Assembly: GCF_040225985.1 (NCBI RefSeq)
Contig: NZ_JBBPEU010000004.1
Coordinates: 124,001 to 188,000, forward strand
Origin: Shimia sp040225985
GTDB taxonomy: Bacteria; Pseudomonadota; Alphaproteobacteria; Rhodobacterales; Rhodobacteraceae
Reading direction: 5' to 3'
Length of the DNA: 64,000 bases
Of this stretch, positions 51,153 to 59,869 are shown in pieces; within the stretch, counting starts at the first letter, position 1, and each line of letters opens with the position of its first letter. Under the pieces are notes generated by a model, which searched no databases, was not told where the DNA came from, and saw only the letters and a program-made list of their open reading frames with translations. The position numbers and the translations under genes are program-made.

Positions 51153-51247
51153 AAAACTCTCCTAACTCCCTTTTGGGGCGTGTTGCCGGATTGGGCGGCG
51201 GTCCTGTTGGTCGGGAATAATAAACGTCAGAAAAAGCGGGTCCAGCT

Positions 51248-52105
51248 TTGAATCACCAAATCCTGAGATTGCAACCGGGGTTGCACTTTGTCGCAACACC
51301 GATTGGTACGGCGCGGGATATCACGCTGCGCGCGCTTGATATTCTGGCCAGCGCCGACGTGATCGCCGCCGAGGATACGCGGTCGATGCGTCGCCTTCTG
51401 GAAATTCACGGGGTGCCGCTCGGGGATCGGCCTCTTGTGTCTTATCATGACCACTCGGGCGCGAAAGGACGTGAAAAACTGCTGTCTTTGCTCGCCGAAG
51501 GGAAATCCGTCGCCTATGCGTCCGAGGCCGGCACACCGCTGATTGCTGATCCGGGGTTTCACCTCTCGAAAGAGGCGCAAGAGGCTGGTCACACCGTGAC
51601 CTCGGCCCCCGGGCCTTCGGCGATCATCACCGCGCTGACACTGGCCGGTTTGCCGACAGATGCGTTTTTCTTTGCGGGGTTCCTGCCCAATGCAAAGGGC
51701 GCGCGCCGTTCTGCGCTCGAGGCGGTCAAGGACGTGCCGGGCACGCTGGTTTTTTACGAATCCCCTAAGCGGGTTGGAGAGATGCTGCGAGATGCGGCCC
51801 GCGTTCTGGGCGGCCAGCGTGCTGCCGTCGTATGCCGCGAGTTGACCAAGAAATTCGAAGAGGTGCGGCGCGGCACGCTTGAAGGGCTGGCCACGGACAT
51901 CGACGGGGCGCTCAGGGGCGAGATCGTTGTTCTGATTGACCGGTCCTCTGGCGAGGACGTGGCCGAAGGAGATATTGAAGAGGCGTTGCGCGGTGCGCTC
52001 GAAAACATGTCGGTGCGGGATGCGGCGGATAGTGTTGCCAAAGCCTTTGGCGTGAATAAACGGAAAATTTATCAATTGGCGCTTACCCTCTCTGCAAAGA
52101 AATAG
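51248..52105 (+). CDS. rsmI: 16S rRNA 2'-O-methyltransferase RsmI
   Basis: A 285-aa SAM-dependent tetrapyrrole-methylase-fold enzyme that methylates C1402 of 16S rRNA. Motifs: VATPIGTARDITLRALDILAS, EDTR, the SEAGTPLIADPG loop, and GPSAIITALTLAG. The only start that includes the whole N-terminus is TTG at 51248. First gene of the rsmI-yraN-gshB set. Confidence 0.95.
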   Translation: MNHQILRLQPGLHFVATPIGTARDITLRALDILASADVIAAEDTRSMRRLLEIHGVPLGDRPLVSYHDHSGAKGREKLLSLLAEGKSVAYASEAGTPLIADPGFHLSKEAQEAGHTVTSAPGPSAIITALTLAGLPTDAFFFAGFLPNAKGARRSALEAVKDVPGTLVFYESPKRVGEMLRDAARVLGGQRAAVVCRELTKKFEEVRRGTLEGLATDIDGALRGEIVVLIDRSSGEDVAEGDIEEALRGALENMSVRDAADSVAKAFGVNKRKIYQLALTLSAKK

Positions 52106-52113
52106 GAGAGCCC

Positions 52114-52506
52114 ATGTCACACCCGCCCCAAGCGGATGGTCAGACCCAGGCCCGGCAGGATCGGGGGCGGCAGGCATGGCATGCGGGGCAGGCAGCGGAA
52201 CATGCAGTGGCCCGGCACTATGAACGCGCTGGATTGTCTATTGCCGCGCGCCGATGGCGCAAGGGCGGCGGGGAACTCGACCTCGTGATGCGCGATGGTG
52301 ACAGTCTGGTCTTTGTCGAGGTCAAGAAATCCCGTGATTTTGATCGCGCGGCGGCCTCTCTCTCGGCGCGCCAGATGGCGCGGTTGCACGATGGGGCGGC
52401 CCTGTTCCTGGCCGGGGAATCCCTGGGTGAACTGACCGACTGTCGCTTTGATGTTGCGCTGGTCAACGCCCATGGCGAAATCTGCATCGTTGAAAACGCT
52501 TTCTGA
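52114..52506 (+). CDS. UPF0102/YraN family nuclease-like protein
   Basis: A 130-aa protein of the UPF0102 (YraN) family, a predicted restriction-endonuclease-like fold. The active-site-like residues are in GGGELDLVMRDGDSLVFVEVKKSRDF (D, E and K of the PD-ExK type). Length and position after rsmI match the family. The cellular role is unclear, perhaps Holliday-junction or DNA-repair related. Confidence 0.9.
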   Translation: MSHPPQADGQTQARQDRGRQAWHAGQAAEHAVARHYERAGLSIAARRWRKGGGELDLVMRDGDSLVFVEVKKSRDFDRAAASLSARQMARLHDGAALFLAGESLGELTDCRFDVALVNAHGEICIVENAF

Positions 52507-52581
52507 CAGGGCATTGCAAGGGGGCGTAGCTTGGGCCATGTAAGGGGCAACACCTGCATGAACTTGGCCAAAGGACTGCCC

Positions 52582-53517
52582 ATGAAAATCGCCTTCCAGA
52601 TGGACCCGATCGGGTCGGTCGACATCAACGCCGACAGCTCTTTCCGTATCGCCGAAGAGGCGCAGGCGCGCGGCCACGACTTGTTCTATTATTCGCCGGA
52701 TCACTTGGCGTATGAAGAGGGGCAGATCACTGCCAAGGGCCACGCGATGACCCTGCGCCGCGAACAGGGCAACCATGTTGATCTGGGGCCGATGACCCAT
52801 GTGAACCTGCGGGATTTTGATGTGGTCTGGTTGCGTCAGGACCCGCCGTTCGACATGCATTACATCACCTCGACCCATCTTCTGGACCGGCTGGCGCCAG
52901 ACACGCTGGTGGTGAATGATCCGTTCTGGGTTCGGAATTACCCTGAAAAACTGCTGGTGCTGGATTTTCCCGACCTCACACCGCCCACCACGATTGCGCG
53001 CGATCTCGACACGATCAAGGCTTTCAAAGAGAGACACGGCGATGTCATCCTGAAGCCGCTTTACGGCAATGGGGGGGCGGGCGTGTTCCGTCTGGATGCC
53101 AATGACCGTAACCTGACATCGCTGCATGAATTGTTCACAGGGTTCAGCCGCGAGCCGCTGATCGTGCAGAAATTCCTGCCAGATGTCAGCAATGGCGACA
53201 AGCGCGTGATCCTTGTTGATGGCGAACCCGTGGGCGCGATCAACCGCGTGCCCGCCGCTGGCGAAACCCGCAGCAACATGCATGTGGGCGGCCGTCCCGA
53301 GAAAATCGGGCTGAGCGAACGCGATCTGGAAATCTGCGCCGCCATCGGGCCGTTGCTGAAACAAAAGGGCCAGATTTTTGTCGGGATCGATGTGATCGGC
53401 GACTATCTGACCGAAATCAACGTGACCTCGCCCACCGGCATTCAAGAGCTTGAGCGCTTTGACGGTGTGAACATCGCCGAGAAGATCTGGCAGGCGATCG
53501 AGGCCAAACTGGCCTGA
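52582..53517 (+). CDS. gshB: Glutathione synthetase
   Basis: A 311-aa ATP-grasp ligase joining gamma-glutamylcysteine to glycine. N-terminus MKIAFQMDPIGSVDINADSSF; ATP-grasp elements ILKPLYGNGGAGVFRLD and FLPDVSNGDKRVILVDGEPV; C-terminal INVTSPTGIQELERFDGVNIA. The start at 52582 fits these; two earlier in-frame ATGs are upstream of the family N-terminus. The GST at 56 kb and the GFA-like protein are glutathione-related neighbours. Confidence 0.97.
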   Translation: MKIAFQMDPIGSVDINADSSFRIAEEAQARGHDLFYYSPDHLAYEEGQITAKGHAMTLRREQGNHVDLGPMTHVNLRDFDVVWLRQDPPFDMHYITSTHLLDRLAPDTLVVNDPFWVRNYPEKLLVLDFPDLTPPTTIARDLDTIKAFKERHGDVILKPLYGNGGAGVFRLDANDRNLTSLHELFTGFSREPLIVQKFLPDVSNGDKRVILVDGEPVGAINRVPAAGETRSNMHVGGRPEKIGLSERDLEICAAIGPLLKQKGQIFVGIDVIGDYLTEINVTSPTGIQELERFDGVNIAEKIWQAIEAKLA

Positions 53518-53525
53518 GCGCCGCG

Positions 53526-54452
53526 ATGAGTTGGCAAAAAGGACTTCTGAACACCAGTCTGCGCTGGATGGAGAAACCTCATTTGGCGCGGGTGCAAAGC
53601 CCCGTCTTTCTGCGCCGCAGTGCGGATGCAAAGGCGGCCTTCTGGTTTCATCCGCCGCGCGGCACGCGCTATTCCGTGAAGACGATTCCGACCGCGGCAG
53701 GTGATTTGCCTATCACCCAAGCCGTACCGCCGCATGCGAAGGCAGGGCGGGTGCTGCTTTATGCGCATGGGGGCGGGTATGTGTTTGGCTCGGCACGCAC
53801 TCACCGGGCGCTGGTGGCACAGATCTGTGCGCGGATCGGGGCGGTCGGAATGCTGCCCGATTATCGCCGCGCGCCGGAGCACATCTTTCCAGCCGCGTTT
53901 GACGACCTGCGCGCCGCCTATGATCATTTGCTTGCCTCGGGGATCAAATCTGAAAACCTTCTGCTGGCTGGCGACAGTGCGGGCGGAGGGCTGGCGCTGG
54001 GGCTGCTAGGCGATCTTCTGAAACGGAACCACTCCTTGCCGGCGGGCGTTCTGGCCCTGTCACCCCTGACCGACATGACCTTTTCTGGCGACAGCTTCAT
54101 TAGAAACCGCCACCGCGAGGCCCTGTTGCCCGCACATCGTGCGCGCGAAGCTGCTGAAATGTACCTGCAAGGCCATGATCCGACCGATCCGCGCGTGTCG
54201 CCTCTTCTGGCCGACTTTCGCGGGGCGCCACCGGTGTATCTGGCGGCGGGCACGACCGAGATCCTGCGGGATGACAGTTTGCGAATGGCAGAAACCCTGC
54301 GGGCGCAGGGCGTGAGGGTCGTGATGGAGTTGCAAGAGGATCTGCCCCATGTCTGGCCTCTGTTTCACGGGCTGCTGCCCGAGGCGCGCCAGACGCTTGA
54401 CCGGATTGCAGGCTGGGTCAAACCTCTTTGGACATCTGCAGGCGGAAGCTGA
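53526..54452 (+). CDS. Alpha/beta hydrolase, HSL-type esterase
   Basis: A 308-aa serine hydrolase of the hormone-sensitive-lipase (family IV) type. YAHGGGYVFGS is the oxyanion-hole HGGG motif, LLAGDSAGGGLAL holds the nucleophile serine, and the catalytic Asp and His are likely in DDSLRMAETL and LPHVWPLF. Cytosolic carboxylesterase; natural substrate unknown. It starts 8 nt after gshB. Its 3' end overlaps comM by 35 nt tail-to-tail. Confidence 0.9.
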   Translation: MSWQKGLLNTSLRWMEKPHLARVQSPVFLRRSADAKAAFWFHPPRGTRYSVKTIPTAAGDLPITQAVPPHAKAGRVLLYAHGGGYVFGSARTHRALVAQICARIGAVGMLPDYRRAPEHIFPAAFDDLRAAYDHLLASGIKSENLLLAGDSAGGGLALGLLGDLLKRNHSLPAGVLALSPLTDMTFSGDSFIRNRHREALLPAHRAREAAEMYLQGHDPTDPRVSPLLADFRGAPPVYLAAGTTEILRDDSLRMAETLRAQGVRVVMELQEDLPHVWPLFHGLLPEARQTLDRIAGWVKPLWTSAGGS

Positions 54453-55932
54453 CCGCCTCGGCGACATGGGGGCGGCGCACGTCCTTGCTGCCCTCAAGAT
54501 CGGCGATAGTGCGGGCGACGCGCAGAACACGGTGGTACCCGCGCGCGGACAGGCCGAATTTCTCGGCGACTTTCAGCAGGAACGACCGCCCTTCGGCATC
54601 TGGCGCTGCCACTTCTTCCAGCGCGGCGCCGTGAATGTCGGCATTGACGCGCGCGCCCTTGACCGTTGCGTAGCGCCGGGTTTGCAAGTCACGCGCGGCC
54701 GCCACGCGGGATGCCACCATGGCCGAGCTTTCGCCATCAGCGGGCAGATCTAGATCGCGATAGCTGACCGGGGGCACTTCGAGACGCAGGTCGATCCTGT
54801 CCATCAAGGGGCCGGAAATCCGCCCAAGATAATCCTCACCGCAATTGGGGGCACGCGAACAGGCGCGGGCAGGGTCGTACATCTCGCCGCAGCGGCAAGG
54901 ATTGGCGGCGGCCACCAGAAGAAACCGGCAGGGATAACTGACATGGGCATTGGCGCGCGCCACCATCACGGTGCCTGTTTCAATGGGTTGGCGCAGGGTT
55001 TCCAAAACTGCGCGGGAGAACTCGGGCAATTCGTCAAGGAATAACACACCATTGTGGGCTAGACTGATTTCGCCGGGGCTGGCCCGCCGCCCGCCGCCCA
55101 CAATCGCCGCCATGCTGGCCGTGTGGTGGGGTTCGCGAAAGGGCCGTGTGCGCGAGATGCCGCCCTGATCCATCAACCCCGCGACAGAATGGATCATCGA
55201 GGTTTCCAGTGCCTCTGGTGGAGACAGCGGCGGCAGGATGGTCGGTAGGCGCGCGGCCAGCATGGATTTGCCCGATCCCGGGCTGCCTTGCATGAAAAAA
55301 TGGTGGCGTCCGGCTGCGGCAATTTCGAGCGCACGTTTGGCGCGCTCTTGTCCTTTGACATCCCGCAGGTCGCTGGCGGCGGCGGCGGCGGTCACCTCGC
55401 CGGGCTGGGCGGGGGGCAGAGGGGATTGTCCGGTGAAATGGCGCACCACTTCGGCCAAACTCTTGGCGCCGATCACCTGTGTATCACCCACCCATGCGGC
55501 CTCGGCGCCAGATGCTTCGGGGCAAAGCAGGATCCGGTTGCCTTCGGAGGCGGTCATGGCCGCAGGCAGCGCGCCGGTGACGGCCACCAACGTGCCGTCA
55601 AGCGACAGTTCACCAAGCGATACAGTGCTTTCTGTCGCGTCCTCGGGGATGATTTGCAGCGCGGCCAGGAGGGCCATCGCCACGGGCAGGTCAAAATGGC
55701 TGCCCTCTTTGGGCAGGTCAGCCGGGGACAAGTTTACCGTGATCCGCTTGGAGGGCAGCGCGATCGCCATGGCGTTTAGCGCGGCGCGCACCCGGTCGCG
55801 CGCCTCGGACACGGCTTTGTCCGGCAGACCGACGATGGAAAAGGCCGGCAAGCCGGGGGTTACGGCGCATTGCACCTCGACCTGATGGGCATCGACCCCT
55901 TCAAAAGCAACGGTATAGGCACGCGCGACCAA
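54418..55932 (-). CDS. comM: YifB/ComM Mg-chelatase-like AAA+ ATPase
   Basis: A 504-aa protein. The N-terminal ChlI-like part begins (L)VARAYTVAFEGVDAHQVEVQC; the AAA+ core holds Walker A GSPGSGKSML and GVLFLDELPEF, and a C-terminal Mg-chelatase-like domain follows. ComM is a branch-migration helicase that extends recombination during natural transformation, and in Rhodobacter it also serves gene-transfer-agent recipients. The start is TTG at 55932, preceded by GGGAG. CtrA-like half-sites lie just upstream. Confidence 0.92.
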   Translation of the reverse strand: MVARAYTVAFEGVDAHQVEVQCAVTPGLPAFSIVGLPDKAVSEARDRVRAALNAMAIALPSKRITVNLSPADLPKEGSHFDLPVAMALLAALQIIPEDATESTVSLGELSLDGTLVAVTGALPAAMTASEGNRILLCPEASGAEAAWVGDTQVIGAKSLAEVVRHFTGQSPLPPAQPGEVTAAAAASDLRDVKGQERAKRALEIAAAGRHHFFMQGSPGSGKSMLAARLPTILPPLSPPEALETSMIHSVAGLMDQGGISRTRPFREPHHTASMAAIVGGGRRASPGEISLAHNGVLFLDELPEFSRAVLETLRQPIETGTVMVARANAHVSYPCRFLLVAAANPCRCGEMYDPARACSRAPNCGEDYLGRISGPLMDRIDLRLEVPPVSYRDLDLPADGESSAMVASRVAAARDLQTRRYATVKGARVNADIHGAALEEVAAPDAEGRSFLLKVAEKFGLSARGYHRVLRVARTIADLEGSKDVRRPHVAEAVSFRLQMSKEV

Positions 55933-55962
55933 TCGGAAACTCCCTGACCCCTTGCCCAAGGG

Positions 55963-55994
55963 TTAACGAGCCATGGTTAGCAAATCGTAAACCT
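55963..55994 (-). promoter_or_regulatory. TTAAC-type half-sites upstream of comM
   Basis: Minus-strand TTTA-N7-CTAAC and a separate GTTAACC lie 31-62 nt before the comM start. They resemble degenerate CtrA sites (consensus TTAA-N7-TTAAC) but the full site has two mismatches. Confidence 0.3.
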
Positions 55995-56014
55995 GTCAGT
56001 GTTCGCGGTCGGCT

Positions 56015-56890
56015 TTAACCTTGGTAAATCGCCATGAACGCAGGCCAGGCGGCAGGGTCAGCCACGGTTTTGTCGCGGCAGAACCGGTTGCAGAACCCGA
56101 TCCTGCGCCCGTCGATTTCCAGAACATGTGTCACCGGCGCGCCCGAATATGGACATGTGTCGTTTTCCGCTTGGTCCCCTTCGACAGCCTTGGCCTGCAA
56201 TGGAACCGGCCCGGGCCACTTGGTCACGGTAAAGGGCTTGGCATACCAAGGCAGGGTCTCGCCCCGTACCAGCCCCATCGCGCGCCATTGGCGAAAAGCG
56301 GTGTCGTTCAGGTGGGTCTGCACATAGGCGGCGGCTTGCAGTCCGACCGGCAGGTTATACCCCGCAATCCGCGCCGCTACCGGGGCGTAAAAGGCATCGA
56401 CCGCAGAATACGTTCCGAACAGCCACGGTCCGTCCTGAGCGCGGGTCGCAAAGGCGTGCGCCCAAAGGGTTTCGATCCGTGTCACATCCGCAAGAACATC
56501 TTCCGAGGGGGCGCTGTCGGCATAGGCGGTGCGCAGGTTCATCGGGCAGTCCCCACGCAGGGCCCCGAACCCGGAATGCATTTCTGCGGTCAGGCTGCGG
56601 GCCGTAGCGCGATCACGTGTGTGGTCGGGCCAAAGTGCAGCCTTGGGATGACGCGATGCCAGTTCTTCGGCAATGGCAAGTGAGTCCGATACGATTGCAC
56701 CGTCCGGCATGATGACGGTTGGCACGGTTTTGGCCGGGGCAAATTCGGCCAGTTGATCGGCGACCGCCGCCTCTCCGGCAAAATCGAGCATGCGCGCGCT
56801 GCGTGCTATGCCGAATTTTTCAAACAAGAGCCAGCCACGCAAGGACCAGGATGAATAGGCGTAATCGCCAAGAATCAGTGTATAGGACAT
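56015..56890 (-). CDS. Glutathione S-transferase with Cys-rich C-terminal tail
   Basis: A 291-aa protein. Residues 1-225 are a GST: the thioredoxin-like N-terminal domain has YSSWSLRGWLL with candidate catalytic Ser13/14 and VPTVIMPDG, followed by an all-helical domain. Residues about 243-291 are an extra module with C246 in TCPYSGAPV and C267/C271 in GFCNRFCRDK, resembling YHS/TRASH-type metal-binding tails. Substrate unknown. The gap to the next gene upstream is AT-rich, so a promoter is likely there. Confidence 0.85.
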   Translation of the reverse strand: MSYTLILGDYAYSSWSLRGWLLFEKFGIARSARMLDFAGEAAVADQLAEFAPAKTVPTVIMPDGAIVSDSLAIAEELASRHPKAALWPDHTRDRATARSLTAEMHSGFGALRGDCPMNLRTAYADSAPSEDVLADVTRIETLWAHAFATRAQDGPWLFGTYSAVDAFYAPVAARIAGYNLPVGLQAAAYVQTHLNDTAFRQWRAMGLVRGETLPWYAKPFTVTKWPGPVPLQAKAVEGDQAENDTCPYSGAPVTHVLEIDGRRIGFCNRFCRDKTVADPAAWPAFMAIYQG

Positions 56891-56949
56891 GGTCAGAAGC
56901 CTAGATTATTATGAATCATCACCAAAGTGAATGTTATTTATGGAGCCTA

Positions 56950-57525
56950 TCATAAAACGTGATTTATTTTTTCGGCTTCCCAAGTGGGCAGTGTTCGCAA
57001 GATAGAAACGGAAAGGTTGTCGATCTTGTGCCCGAATGCCTCGGATCCGGTCATCTGCTCGGCACGGGCGATCTGGGTCAGGATCGCGCCAAAATGGGCC
57101 ACAATGACAAGGTCACGCCCCGCATGTGCGGCCATCAAGCGATCCACCGCAGATGAGACACGCCGCACCACTCCGTTCCAGCTTTCGCCACCCGGCGCGG
57201 CGATATCGCCGGGCGTTTCCCAGAAGGCGCGCACATGATCGGGGTGGGTTTCATTCACTTCGACCCAGCGTTTCAACTCCCACTCTCCGAAATGAATTTC
57301 CCGCAGATCTGGATCATGTGGCAGGCGGACCCGATCGCGCTGGATCGCATCCGCAGTATGCACCGCGCGTACCAGGTCGGAACTCACCACCAGCGCATCT
57401 TTTGGCAGGGCCGCCTCAAGACGATCCAGTGCGGCGGTGTCGGACAGGTCGGCGGGCAGGTCCGACCAGCCCACCATGGATTTCGCATGTGTCGGCCCGT
57501 GGCGGACAAGGTAAAGGTGGCTCAT
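56950..57525 (-). CDS. Histidine phosphatase (probable alpha-ribazole phosphatase)
   Basis: A 191-aa histidine phosphatase: MSHLYLVRHGPTHAK has the catalytic RHG, and the second histidine is in VIVAHFGAI. Because its ATG overlaps the cobU stop (ATGA), it probably works as a CobC-type alpha-ribazole-5'-phosphate phosphatase in cobalamin assembly. A general phosphoglycerate-mutase-like role cannot be ruled out. The start at 57525 is chosen for the family N-terminus. Confidence 0.85.
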   Translation of the reverse strand: MSHLYLVRHGPTHAKSMVGWSDLPADLSDTAALDRLEAALPKDALVVSSDLVRAVHTADAIQRDRVRLPHDPDLREIHFGEWELKRWVEVNETHPDHVRAFWETPGDIAAPGGESWNGVVRRVSSAVDRLMAAHAGRDLVIVAHFGAILTQIARAEQMTGSEAFGHKIDNLSVSILRTLPTWEAEKINHVL

Positions 57526-58043
57526 GGCAGGGTTCCTTTCAGGACAAGTGGCAGGCCCGCTACGACAAACACGGCCAGATCGGCGCGGGCGGCAAGGCGC
57601 TGGTTCAGCTTGCCCTGCAGATCGCGGAATTGGCGGGCAAGCTTGTTTTCCGGCACGATCCCCATGCCGACTTCGTTCGAAACCACGACGACCCGTCCCT
57701 TGCAAGAAGACAGCGCCTCAAGCAGCCGCTCGGTTTCCTGTTCGATATCGTGTTCTGCAAACAAATGATTGCTTAGCCACATGGTCGCGCAGTCAAAAAG
57801 AACCACGTGATCCTCGGGCACATCCCCAAGCGCGCGGGCGGCTTCAAGCGGGCTTTCTACGGTATGCCAGTCTGGCCCGCGCATGGCGATATGGGCGTCG
57901 ATCTTGCCGCGCATTTCCTCGTCAAACGCCTGTGACGTCGCGAGATAGATACGGGCCGCGTCGTTTTCCAGCACGAGCTTTTCCGCGAAGGCCGATTTGC
58001 CCGAAGCGGCCCCCCCAATCACAAAAGTCAAATGCGGTAGCAA
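57522..58043 (-). CDS. cobU: Adenosylcobinamide kinase/guanylyltransferase
   Basis: A 173-aa bifunctional enzyme that phosphorylates and guanylates adenosylcobinamide in the late steps of B12 synthesis. The P-loop is GGAASGKSAFAEKL near residue 8, ATMWLSNHLF is a family block, and VVVSNEVGMGIVPEN is the CobU signature. The start is TTG at 58043 (reads M-LPHLTFVIGG), the family length; an ATG at 58106 would run into the rpoH2 promoter. It supplies cofactor that Ecm needs. Confidence 0.93.
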   Translation of the reverse strand: MLPHLTFVIGGAASGKSAFAEKLVLENDAARIYLATSQAFDEEMRGKIDAHIAMRGPDWHTVESPLEAARALGDVPEDHVVLFDCATMWLSNHLFAEHDIEQETERLLEALSSCKGRVVVVSNEVGMGIVPENKLARQFRDLQGKLNQRLAARADLAVFVVAGLPLVLKGTLP

Positions 58044-58061
58044 TTTTTTTCCGTCCGAAAG

Positions 58062-58090
58062 TGATCCAAGCCGAAGCAGGGTGCGTAATT
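58062..58090 (+). promoter_or_regulatory. RpoE-type promoter of rpoH2
   Basis: TGATCC (58062-58067), 18 nt, then TAATT (58086-58090). Rhodobacter sphaeroides sigma-E promoters have TGATCC-N18-TAAGA, so only two of the last five bases differ. It lies 33 nt before the rpoH2 ATG. In R. sphaeroides rpoHII is a known sigma-E (RpoE/ChrR) target in the singlet-oxygen response. Confidence 0.7.
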
Positions 58091-58123
58091 CATGACAAAA
58101 GCGCAAGGAGGAAGGAAGACGTC

Positions 58124-59002
58124 ATGGCACTGCAATCACCACAGACCATCAATATGACTCGCCGCATGATGCGCGCAGAAATGCTCGACGCCGAGACCGA
58201 ACAGCAACTGGCCCGCGCGTGGCGCGACGAACGCGACCACGCCGCGTTGAACCGTCTCGTTCAGGCTTATATGCGGCTTGCCATTTCGATGGCATCCAAG
58301 TTCCGCCGGACCGGCATCTCGCAATCCGACCTGATCCAGGAAGCCTCGCTTGGCCTTATGAAAGCTGCTGACAAATTCGACCCAGATCGGGGTGTGCGGT
58401 TCTCGACCTATGCGGTCTGGTGGATCCGCGCCGGGCTTCAGGATCACGTGATGCGCAACTGGTCGCTGGTGCGCACCGGTTCGACCACCTCGCAGAAATC
58501 GCTATTCTTCAACCTGCGCCGCGTGCGTGCCCAGATCGAACGCGAGGCCATGGCCGCAGGCGAACATCTCGACAGTTATCAGATTGCGGAACGTATGGCG
58601 TCCGAAATCGGGGTGTCTATCTCGGACACCCAGATGATGATGGGGCGCCTGTCGGGGGCGGACATGTCGCTGAACGCGCAGCAATCGACCGAGGAAAACG
58701 GACGCGAGTGGATCGAACTTCTCGAAGATGAAAACGCGATTGGCGCGGAAAGCGTTGAACGCCGTCAGGATGGCGCCTATCTGAGCGAGCAACTCGCCAA
58801 AGCAATGGAGAACCTGACCGAGCGCGAGAAATACATTCTGCATGAACGCCGCTTGGCCGACGAAACCCGCACGCTGGCGAGCATCGGTGAAGAGATGGCG
58901 CTGTCCAAGGAACGTGTCCGGCAATTGGAGGCCAGCGCCTTTGCCAAGATGCGCGCAGCTCTTGAGCGACAGGGGGTTGGGGTGCATGACTTAGTGTCAT
59001 GA
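58124..59002 (+). CDS. rpoH2: RNA polymerase sigma-32 factor, RpoH group II
   Basis: A 292-aa sigma factor. Region 2 contains DLIQEASLGLMKAADKFDP and STYAVWWIRAGLQDHVMRNWSLVR; the RpoH box reads SQKSLFFNLRRVR; the region 4 helix-turn-helix is SKERVRQLEASAFAKMR. Sequence features (short N-terminus, MTRRMMRAEML) suit the second RpoH of Rhodobacterales, which controls the oxidative/singlet-oxygen stress regulon. Strong AAGGAGGAAGGA site before the ATG. ATGA overlap with the next gene. Confidence 0.93.
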   Translation: MALQSPQTINMTRRMMRAEMLDAETEQQLARAWRDERDHAALNRLVQAYMRLAISMASKFRRTGISQSDLIQEASLGLMKAADKFDPDRGVRFSTYAVWWIRAGLQDHVMRNWSLVRTGSTTSQKSLFFNLRRVRAQIEREAMAAGEHLDSYQIAERMASEIGVSISDTQMMMGRLSGADMSLNAQQSTEENGREWIELLEDENAIGAESVERRQDGAYLSEQLAKAMENLTEREKYILHERRLADETRTLASIGEEMALSKERVRQLEASAFAKMRAALERQGVGVHDLVS

Positions 59003-59799
59003 AGCACCTGATTCTGGCGATTGCCGTCGTAAGTTCCCCAGCTTTGGCCGATGAGATCACGCCCGATCTGGTCGCGGGACTGCCCCCTGTCGACATCCTC
59101 TACCTGGGGGAGTTGCACGATAATCCGTGGCATCATGAAACACAGGCCGCCGTTGTTGCCGAAATGGCTCCGGCGGCCATTGTGTTTGAAATGCTGACTC
59201 CGGACATGGCCGGGCGCGTCGCGTCCGATTTGATTGGCAACAAGGATAAACTACAGGCCGTGTTGGAATGGGATCAGAGTGGCTGGCCTTCATTCGACAT
59301 GTATTACCCGATCTTCGCGGCTGCATCGGGTGCGGCGTTTTACGGCGCGCAGGTCCCACGCGACGCCGTGCGGGCGGCAATCATGGACGGGGACGTGATT
59401 GATGCATTCGGACCAGACGCGGAACGCTACGGTCTGACCGATCCGCTGCCCTTGGAAGAGCAGCAGATGCGCGAGGCCAAACAGTTCGAGGCACATTGTA
59501 ACGCCCTGCCGGAACACATGCTGCCTGGCATGGTTCTGGGCCAACGGTTGCGCGACGCGACCATGGCACAGGTCGTTGACCGGGCCCTTGCCGATACTGG
59601 CGGACCGGTCGTGGTCATCACGGGCAACGGGCATGCGCGTCTGGACTGGGGGGCGCCTGCGCTTGTGTCATCCGGTGCCACGCAGCGCAGCATCGCGCAG
59701 GTCGAAGCCGCGCCTGATGGGCCGGTGCCTTACGATTTTTACATCGTGACACCCGCCACAGACCGCGCGGACCCGTGCCTTGCCTTCAAGAAGGAATAG
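58999..59799 (+). CDS. ChaN-family heme-binding periplasmic protein
   Basis: A 266-aa exported protein: a signal peptide of about 17 residues (MKHLILAIAVVSSPALA) and a ChaN/EreA-like domain whose hallmark GELHDNPWHHETQ is visible at about 37-49, plus VVITGNGHARLDW near the end. Family members bind heme or metal in the periplasm. It is translationally coupled to rpoH2, so it is probably part of the same stress response. Confidence 0.88.
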   Translation: MKHLILAIAVVSSPALADEITPDLVAGLPPVDILYLGELHDNPWHHETQAAVVAEMAPAAIVFEMLTPDMAGRVASDLIGNKDKLQAVLEWDQSGWPSFDMYYPIFAAASGAAFYGAQVPRDAVRAAIMDGDVIDAFGPDAERYGLTDPLPLEEQQMREAKQFEAHCNALPEHMLPGMVLGQRLRDATMAQVVDRALADTGGPVVVITGNGHARLDWGAPALVSSGATQRSIAQVEAAPDGPVPYDFYIVTPATDRADPCLAFKKE

Positions 59800-59869
59800 C
59801 GCCTGCCTGCTTGTGCGTTGGCGCGCCGCAGACTAGGGTCGGACAGACCTTATCCCAAGGGATGCCAAG

